NCBI GenBank assembly: GCA_035315885.1
Contig: DATFXM010000016.1
Span: forward strand, 1 to 40,431
Direction: 5' to 3'
DNA length: 40,431 nt
Origin: DATFXM01 sp035315885
GTDB taxonomy: Bacteria; Acidobacteriota; Blastocatellia; UBA7656
Shown here piece after piece: positions 16,993 through 24,952 of this stretch. The notes beneath the pieces are model-generated. The model did not search any database and had not been told where the DNA came from. It worked only from the letters and a program-made list of their open reading frames with translations. The position numbers and the translations under genes are program-made. Each line of letters starts with the position of its first letter. The first letter of the stretch is position 1.

Positions 16993-17421
16993 TCATCGCG
17001 CTGGACCTTTAAGACGGCCGGCGCCGAGCACAAGCCCTACGACCAGGAAGCTGACCTGTAACACCGCCGCTAATAATCCGTGCTGCGTGCCGAGCAGCGG
17101 GATGCGCAGAAGGACGAGCACAAACTCCGTGAATCCGGCCACGAGCAGGGCTTTCCAGGCCCAGACGTCGCCGCGGCGGTACGGTCCGAGCACGATTGCG
17201 AGGAACAGGACGCCGTAGGCCGTCGCGTAGGCGGCGGAGGTGCCGCGGATCCCACGCAGGGCCGTTGCGAGGCCCGCATCGCCGCCAGCGACTTTGGACA
17301 CCCTGGAACTACCGATGGCGTAGTCGTCGCTCGTTCGGTACGCGTGCCACGCCGAAACCAGGCTGAGGAGTATGATCGCAACACCGGCGAAGGTGAGGAG
17401 GATCCAACTTGCTTTCTTCAT
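16993..17421 (-). CDS. Small four-helix integral membrane protein, unknown function
   Basis: This 142-residue protein has four predicted membrane segments, at about 4-28, 64-82, 87-110 and 116-137, with the soluble loop of about 35 residues between the first and second. I do not recognise the family. The ATG at 17421 has GGAGG 6 bases upstream and is preferred to the longer frame to 17454. It lies upstream of the DsrE operon on the same strand but about 280 bases away, so a separate transcript is likely. Confidence 0.75.
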   Translation of the reverse strand: MKKASWILLTFAGVAIILLSLVSAWHAYRTSDDYAIGSSRVSKVAGGDAGLATALRGIRGTSAAYATAYGVLFLAIVLGPYRRGDVWAWKALLVAGFTEFVLVLLRIPLLGTQHGLLAAVLQVSFLVVGLVLGAGRLKGPAR

Positions 17422-17572
17422 CGAGACCTCCGGAATTCTCTTTAATTGGCCCATCGCATTGCGGCCAGCGTTCTAAAACCGGCTTCACTTTGCTCCGCTC
17501 GACTTGGCAATGAAATAAAACCGCCACTCCAACCCAAGCGGAGGGTGAAGAGGAGTCGTTGAGAGAGCCACG

Positions 17573-17591
17573 ACGAGTGGTAGAGTGATGA
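17573..17591. repeat. 19-base match to the start of the metallohydrolase gene
   Basis: ACGAGTGGTAGAGTGATGA occurs here and again at 21531-21549, inside the signal-peptide codons of the CehA-like gene. Read on the minus strand, the flanking bases also encode ITLPLVVALST, close to the ITLPLVLTLSA of that protein. It looks like a relic of a related gene start. Confidence 0.4.
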
Positions 17592-17635
17592 TCTGACAAC
17601 CACAACCTCTATTGGATACTTGGGGAGGAAGAACA

Positions 17636-18631
17636 ATGACAATTCCGAAGTCGGTCCGATCGTTCATTGCAATCGGTCCATTGCCCCACCCGACGAGGAA
17701 GTCAAGCTTTCTTGTCCTTGCTTTTTTGTTGGCGCAGATGCTGCCGGCGCCTGCTGCGACGAACCGACAGTCGCAGGACGACACTATCAAACTCAGCGCT
17801 GATCTTGTCCTCCTCGATGCTCAAGTCTTGAATAAGGGAAATGGCCATGCTGTTCGTGGATTAACCAAGGATGACTTCGTGCTTTATGAAGATAATGTCA
17901 AACAGCACATATCATACTTCAGCCAGGACAAGTTGCTTCTCTCAATCGTGATCCTGCTGGATGTCAGTAGCAGTATCGCTCCAGTGTTCAATAGTCTGCG
18001 GTCCGCCGCCACGCAGTCCCTCGCTCGACTCAAGTCTGGTGACCAGGTAGCCCTTATGGCTTTTGGCGGCAGCACCAAAGTCGCCCACGATTTTACTACT
18101 GATAAGTCGGCAATCGCCGATGCAATCCAGACTACCGATGGTACCGGGCTTGAAAACGGGACCATAATCAACGAAGGAGTCTCTCAAGCAACTCGTTACC
18201 TCCAGGAGCATTCAAGTGCAACAAGTCGTCGAGTCATTCTTGCTATAACCGATGACATGTCGACTCAAAGAAGCCCGTCTCCTTCTGAATCGGATACTTT
18301 GAGAAAGCTCCACGAATCAAACGCTGTCGTTTGCGGATTGATTTTCTTCAATCCGTTGCAGCATACGCGAATAACACAGGTGCCAGGCAGCGTAAGGAAC
18401 TATGCAAATCAAACGGGCGGCGTCATTATCAACGCAAACAAGAAGCGGCTGGCGACTGACCTGGATGAACTCATAGAGCGACTGCGGAGCCGGTACAGTC
18501 TTGGGTTCTTCTCGACCAACGAAACTCGAGATGGAAGATTCCGCAAGATCAAGCTGGAACTTGCGCCTCAAACACTGGAGCGTGAAGGCAAAGTAGAGAT
18601 AATCACCAGGAAAGGTTACCAGCGACACTAA
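17636..18631 (+). CDS. Secreted VWFA-domain protein of the acidobacterial type
   Basis: This 331-residue protein has a signal peptide (about residues 20-42, LAFLLAQMLPAPAAT at its end), then the pre-domain LSADLVLLDAQVLNKG and LTKDDFVLYEDNVKQ that marks the acidobacterial VWFA-related family. The von Willebrand A domain follows, with a metal-site motif DVSSS (109-113), a threonine-rich middle and the TDDMS segment that supplies the last ligand. The end, SRYSLGFFSTNETRDGRFRK, is also family-typical. Such proteins are exported and abundant in Acidobacteriota, probably for adhesion or protein-protein contact; no partner is known. GGGAGG lies about 7 bases before the ATG at 17636. Confidence 0.92.
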   Translation: MTIPKSVRSFIAIGPLPHPTRKSSFLVLAFLLAQMLPAPAATNRQSQDDTIKLSADLVLLDAQVLNKGNGHAVRGLTKDDFVLYEDNVKQHISYFSQDKLLLSIVILLDVSSSIAPVFNSLRSAATQSLARLKSGDQVALMAFGGSTKVAHDFTTDKSAIADAIQTTDGTGLENGTIINEGVSQATRYLQEHSSATSRRVILAITDDMSTQRSPSPSESDTLRKLHESNAVVCGLIFFNPLQHTRITQVPGSVRNYANQTGGVIINANKKRLATDLDELIERLRSRYSLGFFSTNETRDGRFRKIKLELAPQTLEREGKVEIITRKGYQRH

Positions 18632-18672
18632 GGCCAGAGCACAACTGGGCCAACTATTGTAGTGTCCTCGGC

Positions 18673-18706
18673 CACTACTTCAAACCGGGCACTACTTCAA
18701 ACCGAG
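18673..18706. repeat. 17-base tandem duplication over the stop codon of the YdeI-like gene
   Basis: CACTACTTCAAACCGGG is followed at once by CACTACTTCAAACCGAG. On the minus strand the unit encodes the last residues and the TAG stop of the YdeI-like protein, so the second copy of the stop lies downstream. It is a recent small duplication with one mismatch. Confidence 0.8.
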
Positions 18707-19252
18707 CTTCTTCCCCGCCGAGAGGAGTTCAATCGATTCGCGAATACGCCGTTCCCGCGTCTCAGGTCGCTTGGCGGTGTGTATCCAGACTACGAAGTCA
18801 CGCCGATACGTCGGGGCAAGTGCCTTAAAGTTTTGCCAGGCTTTCAGGTGCGTCTTCAATGCGTCGGCAATATACGCCGGCAGCTCCGGGATCTGCGGAT
18901 GTGGAGGATAGCTGTTTCCTGTCGGGGCCGCAGCGAGGCCTGGCGCTTCGAGCCGGCCCGCCGCTTTGAGTTGGTTCCAGCGTTTGCGGTTGATGTCCGA
19001 CCATTTGCTCGTCGCCTGGCGCGGCGTGACTTTGATAGCGTAGCGGTTGTCGTCCACGCGTCTGATCAGGCTGTCGACCCACCCAAAGCAGAGCGCTTCG
19101 CATACGAGGTCTTCATAAGGCATCGACTCGACGCCGGTGTGCTGCTTGTGACGGAGGAGCCAGATGCCGGGGCTCGACGCGTGGTGTTTGGCGAGCCACC
19201 GCCGCCAGTCTGCCCGCGTTCGCACCTCCAGAGTGATTAGCTCGCCTGGCAT
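18692..19252 (-). CDS. YdeI/OmpD-associated family protein
   Basis: This 186-residue cytoplasmic protein follows the YdeI/OmpD-associated pattern: WRRWLAKHHASSPGIWLLRHK at the start (in two pieces), YEDLVCEALCFGWVDSLIRR, IKVTPRQATSKWSDINRKRW, and late ALKTHLKAWQNFKALAPTYR followed by AKRPETRERR and a C-terminal helix. The family is widespread, linked to stress and outer-membrane protein loss in enteric bacteria, with no proven reaction. The start at ATG 19252 has AGGTGG before it; a GTG at 19261 is also possible. A long open frame on the opposite strand is its shadow. Confidence 0.9.
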   Translation of the reverse strand: MPGELITLEVRTRADWRRWLAKHHASSPGIWLLRHKQHTGVESMPYEDLVCEALCFGWVDSLIRRVDDNRYAIKVTPRQATSKWSDINRKRWNQLKAAGRLEAPGLAAAPTGNSYPPHPQIPELPAYIADALKTHLKAWQNFKALAPTYRRDFVVWIHTAKRPETRERRIRESIELLSAGKKLGLK

Positions 19253-19288
19253 AGCGACCACCTGTTCCTGCCGAAGGTCGGGCTCGTA

Positions 19289-21556
19289 TCAATTGGCATC
19301 GCTTTCGGCGAGCACACGCTTATAAACCTGTCGTGCGTGCTCGTAAGCCTTTTCGGCGTCGTTGCGCTCTTTAGCCGAAATCTTAGGCGATTTCTGGCTC
19401 CAGCATTGGTCGACTGCTTTCAAGCACCATTCTGCACTCCTACGCGACGCGCGAATGGGCTTTCCGCCGACTGTTACGAAAATCGGATTTGTGTGTGATG
19501 TCGGTAAGATTCTTACGGCAATCCAACTGCTGCGTTCGATGCGGGTATCGAAGGCGACATCGTTAACAGAGCCATCGGCGAGTATATTTCTTCGGGCAAC
19601 GGGCTCGCCGTTGACGATGAGTTCGACAGGTACTTCGCGCGTGTTCCCAATGCGGGCACGCTCGATATCCCAGTAGGGCTGCTTTTCGTAGCCCAGCGCG
19701 CGTAGCGACTCATTCGGCTTTTCATCCAGCCTTGCAGAAACCTTCACAGCGACTTTGACGGTTTGGGGCTCGCTCAGCTTTAGCTCACTTCCATTCGTGC
19801 CTACGAGCAATCCGTTTACGCGAAGGTCCATCAGGTGGCTCTTGCCATCCGAAACATATGTACGCCCCTGCCGCACGCTTTCAACCCATCCATCATAGTC
19901 GAGCCTGGCGTCGATCTTAGCGTAGACTCGACCTAGTCCCACGCGCTCGCCGTAGATGCAGGGAAAATCTGTCTCGCCGCTTACGCGTGTGCGAAAGCCG
20001 CAGTTGAGAGTGTGATACCAGATGTTCAATTCCCAAACCGAAGGGGTATCGACGGTCGAAATGAAATCAACCGCATCGTGCGTCACGTCTACTACGTACT
20101 CGTTAGCTCCGATGCCATCGAACTTTGGCATATCGTAGTTTGGCAGTGCATCGGTCTTGACTTCCAATCCCCATCCGGAGTGAGCGAATCCGACGACCGC
20201 CCCCTGCGCCTTTGCCCACTTTAGAATGGGCAAATCCCACGTCGGCCAATCTTCAATCACTTGCGTAGCAGGATAGTCCTGATCTTTGAGTCGTAACAAA
20301 ACCAGATGCCCGCAGTGGCTCGAAGGGAAACCCGAAACTTCAAGGTCGTAGCGCATTAGATTGTCTGCGGTTGAGAGGCGATTGACCTTCGCTTCGAAGA
20401 ACTGTTTTTGATAATAGTAACAAGGTCCCCAGGTGAGGACCGCGCCGACATTCAGAGCTTCGCCGAGAATGTGGCGCATCATATCCTGTGGGAGAACACC
20501 CTGTGTCGGGCTCTCGTAGTGCATGCAACCTGCCGCGTGAATGTGATGATCGCCCGAATACCAACCGAAGTTTCTCGTATCAATCCACCGCTCAAGCTTG
20601 AACGTAAGTGTCTGCGGTTTGCCTTCTGCGACTTTAATAGTCTGGCTCTTGACCAGGTACTCAGGGCCGCGTGAAAACTCCACCGTATAGTCTCCTGCCG
20701 GCAGCTTAATTCGGTCCCCGTCCGCACGGTAGACCTGCGGGTGAAAACCGAAATCAGGCGCCAGCCGCTTTGCAAGTGAAGGATAAACGTGCCTCTGCGC
20801 GTCGCGTATAACGAAGGATGCCGTCGTTGGTTTGCCATGTTCATCGAGGATTCGGAGAGTCACATCAGTCGACGGCAGACAATTGAAGAGGATGTCCACA
20901 TCGTTGCGGAAGCCTATGTCCTGGGTACCCTGCCCGACGTTGAAGCCGATCTTAGCTTCGCGTTTGCCCGCGTCGCGGCTGTAGAGCTGTACGATGCGGT
21001 ATTCAAGCTCCAGCCCGGAAAGCTGTGGCCTGAGCGGCGGCTTATCGAACATCATCATGTCAAGCCACCGGTTCCTCACGTCGCTCTCTGTGATGGTTTG
21101 TTTAGGTCGCGGGTCCATGCTGGAACCTTGTCTGGAGCCGAATAGAGGCAATGCATTCTGGCTCTCGGCCTTGAGCTTAGCCGTGACACCGGCCGCGTTG
21201 TGAACTTTCACAAGAAATGTTCGCCAGCCTTGCTCGACTAGCTCCGCTCTGGCAGGTCCCTGATCTACTTTGACCCGGCTCTCCTGGTTGATGTTGACAT
21301 CAAAGAGACAGTACTTATCGAGGGCCTTTTGAATCTCTGCGATGGCGAGGGCCGCATCCTTTTGATTCATTGCAGTCTGCAATGTCTGTTTATCAGCGCC
21401 GTCGATTGGCGCCCCTAGATAGTCCATGGCTTCTATCAGGCGCTTGACTTGCGCGATGAGCGGCTGAGCTTCGATCTTTTCAACCTTTGAGATTTCCTGC
21501 GCCGGCAGGAGAGTGGCGGAGAGAGTCAAAACGAGTGGTAGAGTGATGAGTTTCAT
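19289..21556 (-). CDS. Secreted CehA/McbA-family metallohydrolase
   Basis: This 755-residue protein has a signal peptide (about residues 1-19), a long N-terminal part, a carboxypeptidase-regulatory-like beta domain (about 230-320), and a PHP-type metal hydrolase domain from about 330 on. The metal site begins with GDHHIH (335-340) and continues with histidines in FPSSHCGHLV, VGFAHSGWG and the VSGETDFPC segment. CehA and McbA from this family cleave carbamate insecticides, but most members have unknown substrates. The ATG has GAGGTGG upstream. It ends 36 bases before the upstream end of the YdeI-like gene on the same strand, so the two may be co-transcribed. Confidence 0.88.
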   Translation of the reverse strand: MKLITLPLVLTLSATLLPAQEISKVEKIEAQPLIAQVKRLIEAMDYLGAPIDGADKQTLQTAMNQKDAALAIAEIQKALDKYCLFDVNINQESRVKVDQGPARAELVEQGWRTFLVKVHNAAGVTAKLKAESQNALPLFGSRQGSSMDPRPKQTITESDVRNRWLDMMMFDKPPLRPQLSGLELEYRIVQLYSRDAGKREAKIGFNVGQGTQDIGFRNDVDILFNCLPSTDVTLRILDEHGKPTTASFVIRDAQRHVYPSLAKRLAPDFGFHPQVYRADGDRIKLPAGDYTVEFSRGPEYLVKSQTIKVAEGKPQTLTFKLERWIDTRNFGWYSGDHHIHAAGCMHYESPTQGVLPQDMMRHILGEALNVGAVLTWGPCYYYQKQFFEAKVNRLSTADNLMRYDLEVSGFPSSHCGHLVLLRLKDQDYPATQVIEDWPTWDLPILKWAKAQGAVVGFAHSGWGLEVKTDALPNYDMPKFDGIGANEYVVDVTHDAVDFISTVDTPSVWELNIWYHTLNCGFRTRVSGETDFPCIYGERVGLGRVYAKIDARLDYDGWVESVRQGRTYVSDGKSHLMDLRVNGLLVGTNGSELKLSEPQTVKVAVKVSARLDEKPNESLRALGYEKQPYWDIERARIGNTREVPVELIVNGEPVARRNILADGSVNDVAFDTRIERSSWIAVRILPTSHTNPIFVTVGGKPIRASRRSAEWCLKAVDQCWSQKSPKISAKERNDAEKAYEHARQVYKRVLAESDAN

Positions 21557-21754
21557 AGCGCCACCTCTTCTTGATAGCCTTTGCTATATCGTACATCGTT
21601 GCCTTTGTCCCGCTGCCAGTACCCAAACTGCGTGATGCCTGTGTAAACATACTTCTACCTGGATGTATTTGCACGTCGTCGGTGCGCTTGTTATCGTGTC
21701 TTCCCTTCTGCTACCGCCTGAAGGCCGTTTGTAAGAGTGAGGTTGTCTCCTCGA

Positions 21755-22483
21755 ATGTCTAGCGAATACGACGAAACCACATACGGAAATCAGATCGCGG
21801 GGGTTTATGACGATTGGCACCCCACTGCCCCGCCTGAAATGATCGCAGCTTTGAAAGACCTGGCTGGCGCCGGTCCGGTGTTGGAACTCGGCATCGGTAG
21901 CGGGCGTGTGGCTCTGCCGCTCGCCGCCCAGGGAGTTGAAGTCCACGGCATTGATGCCTCCGAGGCGATGCTCGACAGGTTGCGCGCCAAATCTGGAGCA
22001 CAAGCTATCCAAGTCCACGCCGGCAACTTCTCAGAAGTTCCTATCGAGGGCGTTTACTCTCTCGTCTATATTGTCTTCAACACGTTCTTCATGCTGCTCA
22101 GTCAGGAGGAGCAGGTGACGTGCTTCGCCAATGTCGCGAAACGGCTCCGACCCGATGGCTCGTTCCTGATTGAGGCTTTTGTGCCCGACCTGACCCGCTT
22201 CAGTCGCGGGCAGATCGTCCAGGCCACCGATGTCGGCGCCGCAGAGGTGAAGTTGGATGTCTCTAGCCACGAACCAGTCTCGCAGCGCATTACTTCTCAA
22301 CATGTCGTGATCACCGCCGTTGGAATTAAGCTCTACCCGATCCAGATGCGTTACGCCTGGCCGAGCGAGCTTGACCTGATGGCGCGGCTGGCAGGGTTGC
22401 GCCTGCGGGAGCGATGGAGCAATTGGCTTAAGGCACCGTTCACCGCTGCTAGCAGCCACCACATCGCAATCTACCAGTCCTGA
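21755..22483 (+). CDS. Class I SAM-dependent methyltransferase
   Basis: This 242-residue protein has the Rossmann methyltransferase motifs: VLELGIGSGRVALPLA (glycine-rich SAM loop, about 42-57), VEVHGIDASEAMLDRL (acidic residue that holds the ribose), and a later LRPDGSFLIEAFVPD segment. The start DEYD-like motif SSEYDETTYG supports the ATG at 21755; a GTG 18 bases upstream would add a poorly matching extension. The methyl acceptor is unknown; relatives are annotated only as methyltransferases. It is divergent from the metallohydrolase gene. Confidence 0.88.
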   Translation: MSSEYDETTYGNQIAGVYDDWHPTAPPEMIAALKDLAGAGPVLELGIGSGRVALPLAAQGVEVHGIDASEAMLDRLRAKSGAQAIQVHAGNFSEVPIEGVYSLVYIVFNTFFMLLSQEEQVTCFANVAKRLRPDGSFLIEAFVPDLTRFSRGQIVQATDVGAAEVKLDVSSHEPVSQRITSQHVVITAVGIKLYPIQMRYAWPSELDLMARLAGLRLRERWSNWLKAPFTAASSHHIAIYQS

Positions 22484-22508
22484 TGATTTAGTTTGCCGGT
22501 GACTATGG

Positions 22509-22661
22509 GAATTGGCGCTGTCCCCGAGATGCGCGATTGAGTAAGGTGGGTTTCACGCAAAGAGAGCAAAGGGTCTTGAGTCTGTCCGCTCTTTGCGAGT
22601 CTTTGCGCTCTTTGCGTGAAACCGCTTCGGTTTGTGATTAATAGCGGGGACGGCACCCATT
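22509..22661. repeat. MITE-like inverted-repeat element
   Basis: Inner arms 22550-22571 and 22601-22622 match as inverted repeats in 21 of 22 positions; each contains CACGCAAAGAGAGCAAAG or its complement. Outside them, GCGCTGTCCCC and GGGGACGGC form a second, imperfect pair. The whole is about 150 bases with no gene inside. CGCAAAG-type palindromes of this sort are widespread in environmental bacteria. Confidence 0.65.
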
Positions 22662-22779
22662 CCTCGATCAAGATCAGAGCAGGACAGCGCCGATTTGTGT
22701 CGAAAGAGACGGTTGTTTCACCGTTTGCTTTACATCCGATGCCGGGTTGATCAGGCGTCTGTCATCTTTTCAGTTGATA

Positions 22780-22797
22780 ACTGTCAAAAGTGACAGT
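22780..22797. promoter_or_regulatory. Palindrome upstream of the exported pair, possible operator
   Basis: ACTGTCA-AAAG-TGACAGT is a perfect 7-base inverted repeat with a 4-base gap, 243 bases before the ATG at 23040. It may be a regulator site or a small hairpin; no regulator is identified. Confidence 0.3.
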
Positions 22798-23039
22798 ACA
22801 AGCCTTTTCCCATGCTCCTAGAATCAGCTATTGCACATCCATTGTTTCTCAGGTTTGTACAAAGTCATCCGAGAGCGTCAATGCCGCCTGCAGTCATGGG
22901 ACAAGCTTTTGAGCCAGCTCAGTCAGGAAACGGTCGAGAAGTAAGCGGAAAACTACAAACGTCTTGGACGATGCACATAAGCTCCGCGCATGGAAACTGC
23001 TAACCGCCAGGTGACTAACAGCGATAGAAAGGACACGCA

Positions 23040-23585
23040 ATGAACATCCGAAACAGACTTTGGCTTACGCCGCTTGTGCTGGCCATTTCCTGTCAGTTAG
23101 GTCTGGCGCAGGCAAAGAAGCCGGCAAAAGCGACTCCACCGGCGGAGTCCCAGCCGGCTGCCTCCGATGCTCAACAGAAGAACATCCAGGCATATATCGA
23201 ACTCATCCGCAGCAACGTGCGGCAGGAAAAGGCGCAACTCATGGGCGAGGTCATGCTGCTTAGCGCAGCGGATGCATCGAAGTTCTGGCCAATTTACAGC
23301 GAGTATGACGACGAGCTTTACAAGCTGAACAACCTGAGAAGGGATAACATCCAGGAATACGCTCGCTCCTACGCCAGTTTGACCGATGCAAAGGCGGACG
23401 AGCTGATAAAAAACGCGATGGATTATCAGCGTCAACGCTCGGAACTTCTTGGAAAGTACTACGAGCGTTTCAAGCAGGCTCTGGGTGCGATTACCGCCGC
23501 GCGCTTTGTTCAAGTCGAACACCAGTTGTTGTTGATCATCGACCTTCAAATTGCAGCGTCGTTGCCGATCGTTGGAGAACAATGA
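23040..23585 (+). CDS. Exported helical protein, Spy/CpxP-like in character
   Basis: This 181-residue protein has a signal peptide (about residues 1-25, LVLAISCQLGLAQA) and a mature part almost entirely helical and rich in Gln, Arg and Lys, with SKFWPIYSEYDDELYKLNN, ADELIKNAMDYQRQRSELLG and KYYERFKQALG. The layout recalls Spy/CpxP/ZraP-like periplasmic chaperones, but the hallmark LTxxQ motif is not seen, so the family is not certain. AAAGGA lies 8 bases before the ATG. It is followed by another exported protein gene after 19 bases, in one likely operon. Confidence 0.78.
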   Translation: MNIRNRLWLTPLVLAISCQLGLAQAKKPAKATPPAESQPAASDAQQKNIQAYIELIRSNVRQEKAQLMGEVMLLSAADASKFWPIYSEYDDELYKLNNLRRDNIQEYARSYASLTDAKADELIKNAMDYQRQRSELLGKYYERFKQALGAITAARFVQVEHQLLLIIDLQIAASLPIVGEQ

Positions 23586-23604
23586 ACCCACAGGAGGGAA
23601 AGAA

Positions 23605-24222
23605 ATGCGACATTCGAACTTATGTACGGCAGTCGTAGTTCTGGTACTGATGCAGGCGTTTGAAGGATTCTCGCCTGCCGCCGCGGCTGGCCCTTCTGTG
23701 CAGACGAGGGTCACTCTTCCCGCCGGCAGCAGAATCTTGGTGCGCACGACCGAGCCGCTGGACACGACCAAGCAGAAGACCGGAGCTCGGTTCACCGCAA
23801 CACTGGAGACAGACCTGACACTCGACGGAAAGAGGATCGTGAGAAGGGGCGCTCAGGTCTACGGTCAGCTTGCTGACGCCAAGTCCGCCGGCAGATTCAA
23901 GGGCAGCTCCAAACTGACGCTCATACTCACCGACATCCAAATCAACGGACAAGCTTGTCCAATCGTGACGAGCGCCTTCGAGATGAAGGGAAGCGGTGAG
24001 GGCAAGAAGACGGCGGGTAAAGTGGCCGGCGGCGCCGGGCTTGGCGCGTTGATCGGCGGCATAGCGGGCGGCGGAACCGGTGCGGCGATCGGAGTAGTCT
24101 CGGGCGCAGCGCTAGGGACAGGCATAGCAGGTTCCAAGAAGGGCCAGCAGCTTATGATTCCAGCGGAATCCTTGCTGGAGTTCCGTCTCGACCAGCCCGC
24201 ATCGCTTCCCGTGGCGAGATAA
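23605..24222 (+). CDS. Exported glycine-zipper protein, unknown function
   Basis: This 205-residue protein has a signal peptide (about 1-27, ending SPAAAA) and a beta-rich middle with VTLPAGSRILVRTTEPLDT and LTLILTDIQINGQACPI. Near the C-terminus lies a glycine zipper, VAGGAGLGALIGGIAGGGTG with a second glycine-rich run after it (about 145-175), a motif that packs helices in membranes. I recognise it only as a conserved acidobacterial-style exported protein. GGAGGG lies before the ATG at 23605, so the longer frame that overlaps the previous gene is rejected. It follows that gene by 19 bases. Confidence 0.78.
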   Translation: MRHSNLCTAVVVLVLMQAFEGFSPAAAAGPSVQTRVTLPAGSRILVRTTEPLDTTKQKTGARFTATLETDLTLDGKRIVRRGAQVYGQLADAKSAGRFKGSSKLTLILTDIQINGQACPIVTSAFEMKGSGEGKKTAGKVAGGAGLGALIGGIAGGGTGAAIGVVSGAALGTGIAGSKKGQQLMIPAESLLEFRLDQPASLPVAR

Positions 24223-24246
24223 TACCTCTTCATCTAGTCTGCCACC

Positions 24247-24286
24247 GATCGTCCGGACAACTCATCGCAGAGTTGTTCGGTCGATC
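24247..24286 (+). terminator. Hairpin downstream of the exported pair
   Basis: Arms GATCGTCCGGACAACT (24247-24262) and AGTTGTTCGGTCGATC (24271-24286) pair except for one mismatch and one G-T pair, around an 8-base loop. A T-rich run follows soon after (GTTGGTTTTGTAGT). It lies 24 bases past the end of the glycine-zipper gene and would end that transcript. Confidence 0.55.
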
Positions 24287-24344
24287 GTTGGTTTTGTAGT
24301 TGCTCTTAAGCCGGCTGATGCACTGCTCTGCGATCCGCCTCGAC

Positions 24345-24917
24345 TCATGACTCCTCCGGCGCCTTAGGCCACCCACCGCGGGGATCAACGCCGAACTGCT
24401 GGGCGTACTCTGCGTTCAGCCGTTGCCAGCCGCCGAAATGCATAACCTCGGGGCCAACCATTCGGCCGATGGGAGTTCCGCCGAGAAGGTGATCCAGAAC
24501 ATCGAAACAAATGTGCCAACCGGCCGCACCCATTGAGATGAAGCCGCGATTGATGTTGTGCCACAGCGTCAGGCGCGTGCCGTCACCAAGGGCTTCGAGT
24601 TCCCAGCGTATATCCTGGGCGCCCCAGTTGTACTCAAGCAGCTTCGGAGCGTCGGCTCGCGTCACTCTTGTTTCGGAAACCTGCAGCGTGGGCGCTCCTA
24701 CCGTAGTCAGTTTCACCGTAGTTCCCGCCGTAGTCAGGCTGCCATCGGCTTCAAATGGTGCCCACTCGCGCAGATGCTGTGGGTCGGTAAGCGCCTGCCA
24801 GACTTTTTCCGGCGAGTGTCGCAGTTCTCTGACGAGAATCAGCGTCCACTTCTCTCCTTCCTTTCGCACATGGGCCCCGATTGCCGGACCCGGTGTATAT
24901 TGATCGCGATCGGTCAT
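24345..24917 (-). CDS. SRPBCC/AHSA1-like family protein
   Basis: This 190-residue protein shows the START-like SRPBCC pattern: WTLILVRELRHSPEKVWQAL, TDPQHLREWAPFEADGSL, a central beta stretch VSETRVTRADAPKLLEYNWG, and DGTRLTLWHNINRGFI with a helix containing AAGWHICFDVLDHLLGG. The fold binds hydrophobic ligands; AHSA1-like members in bacteria are mostly uncharacterised. The ATG has AGGAG 6 bases upstream. The kinase gene lies 35 bases upstream on the same strand, so the two may share a transcript. Confidence 0.9.
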   Translation of the reverse strand: MTDRDQYTPGPAIGAHVRKEGEKWTLILVRELRHSPEKVWQALTDPQHLREWAPFEADGSLTTAGTTVKLTTVGAPTLQVSETRVTRADAPKLLEYNWGAQDIRWELEALGDGTRLTLWHNINRGFISMGAAGWHICFDVLDHLLGGTPIGRMVGPEVMHFGGWQRLNAEYAQQFGVDPRGGWPKAPEES

Positions 24918-24952
24918 CTCATTCTCCTTGCCTTCCTTCTCGTCGGTATTGA

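Larger units (their letters stand above)
22484..23039. other. Intergenic stretch with palindromic elements
   Basis: No gene is seen in this 556-base stretch. It holds a large inverted-repeat element (22509-22661) and a separate 18-base palindrome (22780-22797). The promoter of the exported pair that starts at 23040 must lie in its right part. Confidence 0.6.

Noticed and set aside
18662..19240. A 192-codon open frame on the plus strand
   Set aside because: It lies fully antisense to the YdeI-like gene, whose motifs are clear on the minus strand; it is a shadow frame.
21815..21830. TTGGCACCCCACTGCC as a sigma54 (-24/-12) promoter
   Set aside because: It lies inside the methyltransferase coding region and the -12 part is a poor match.
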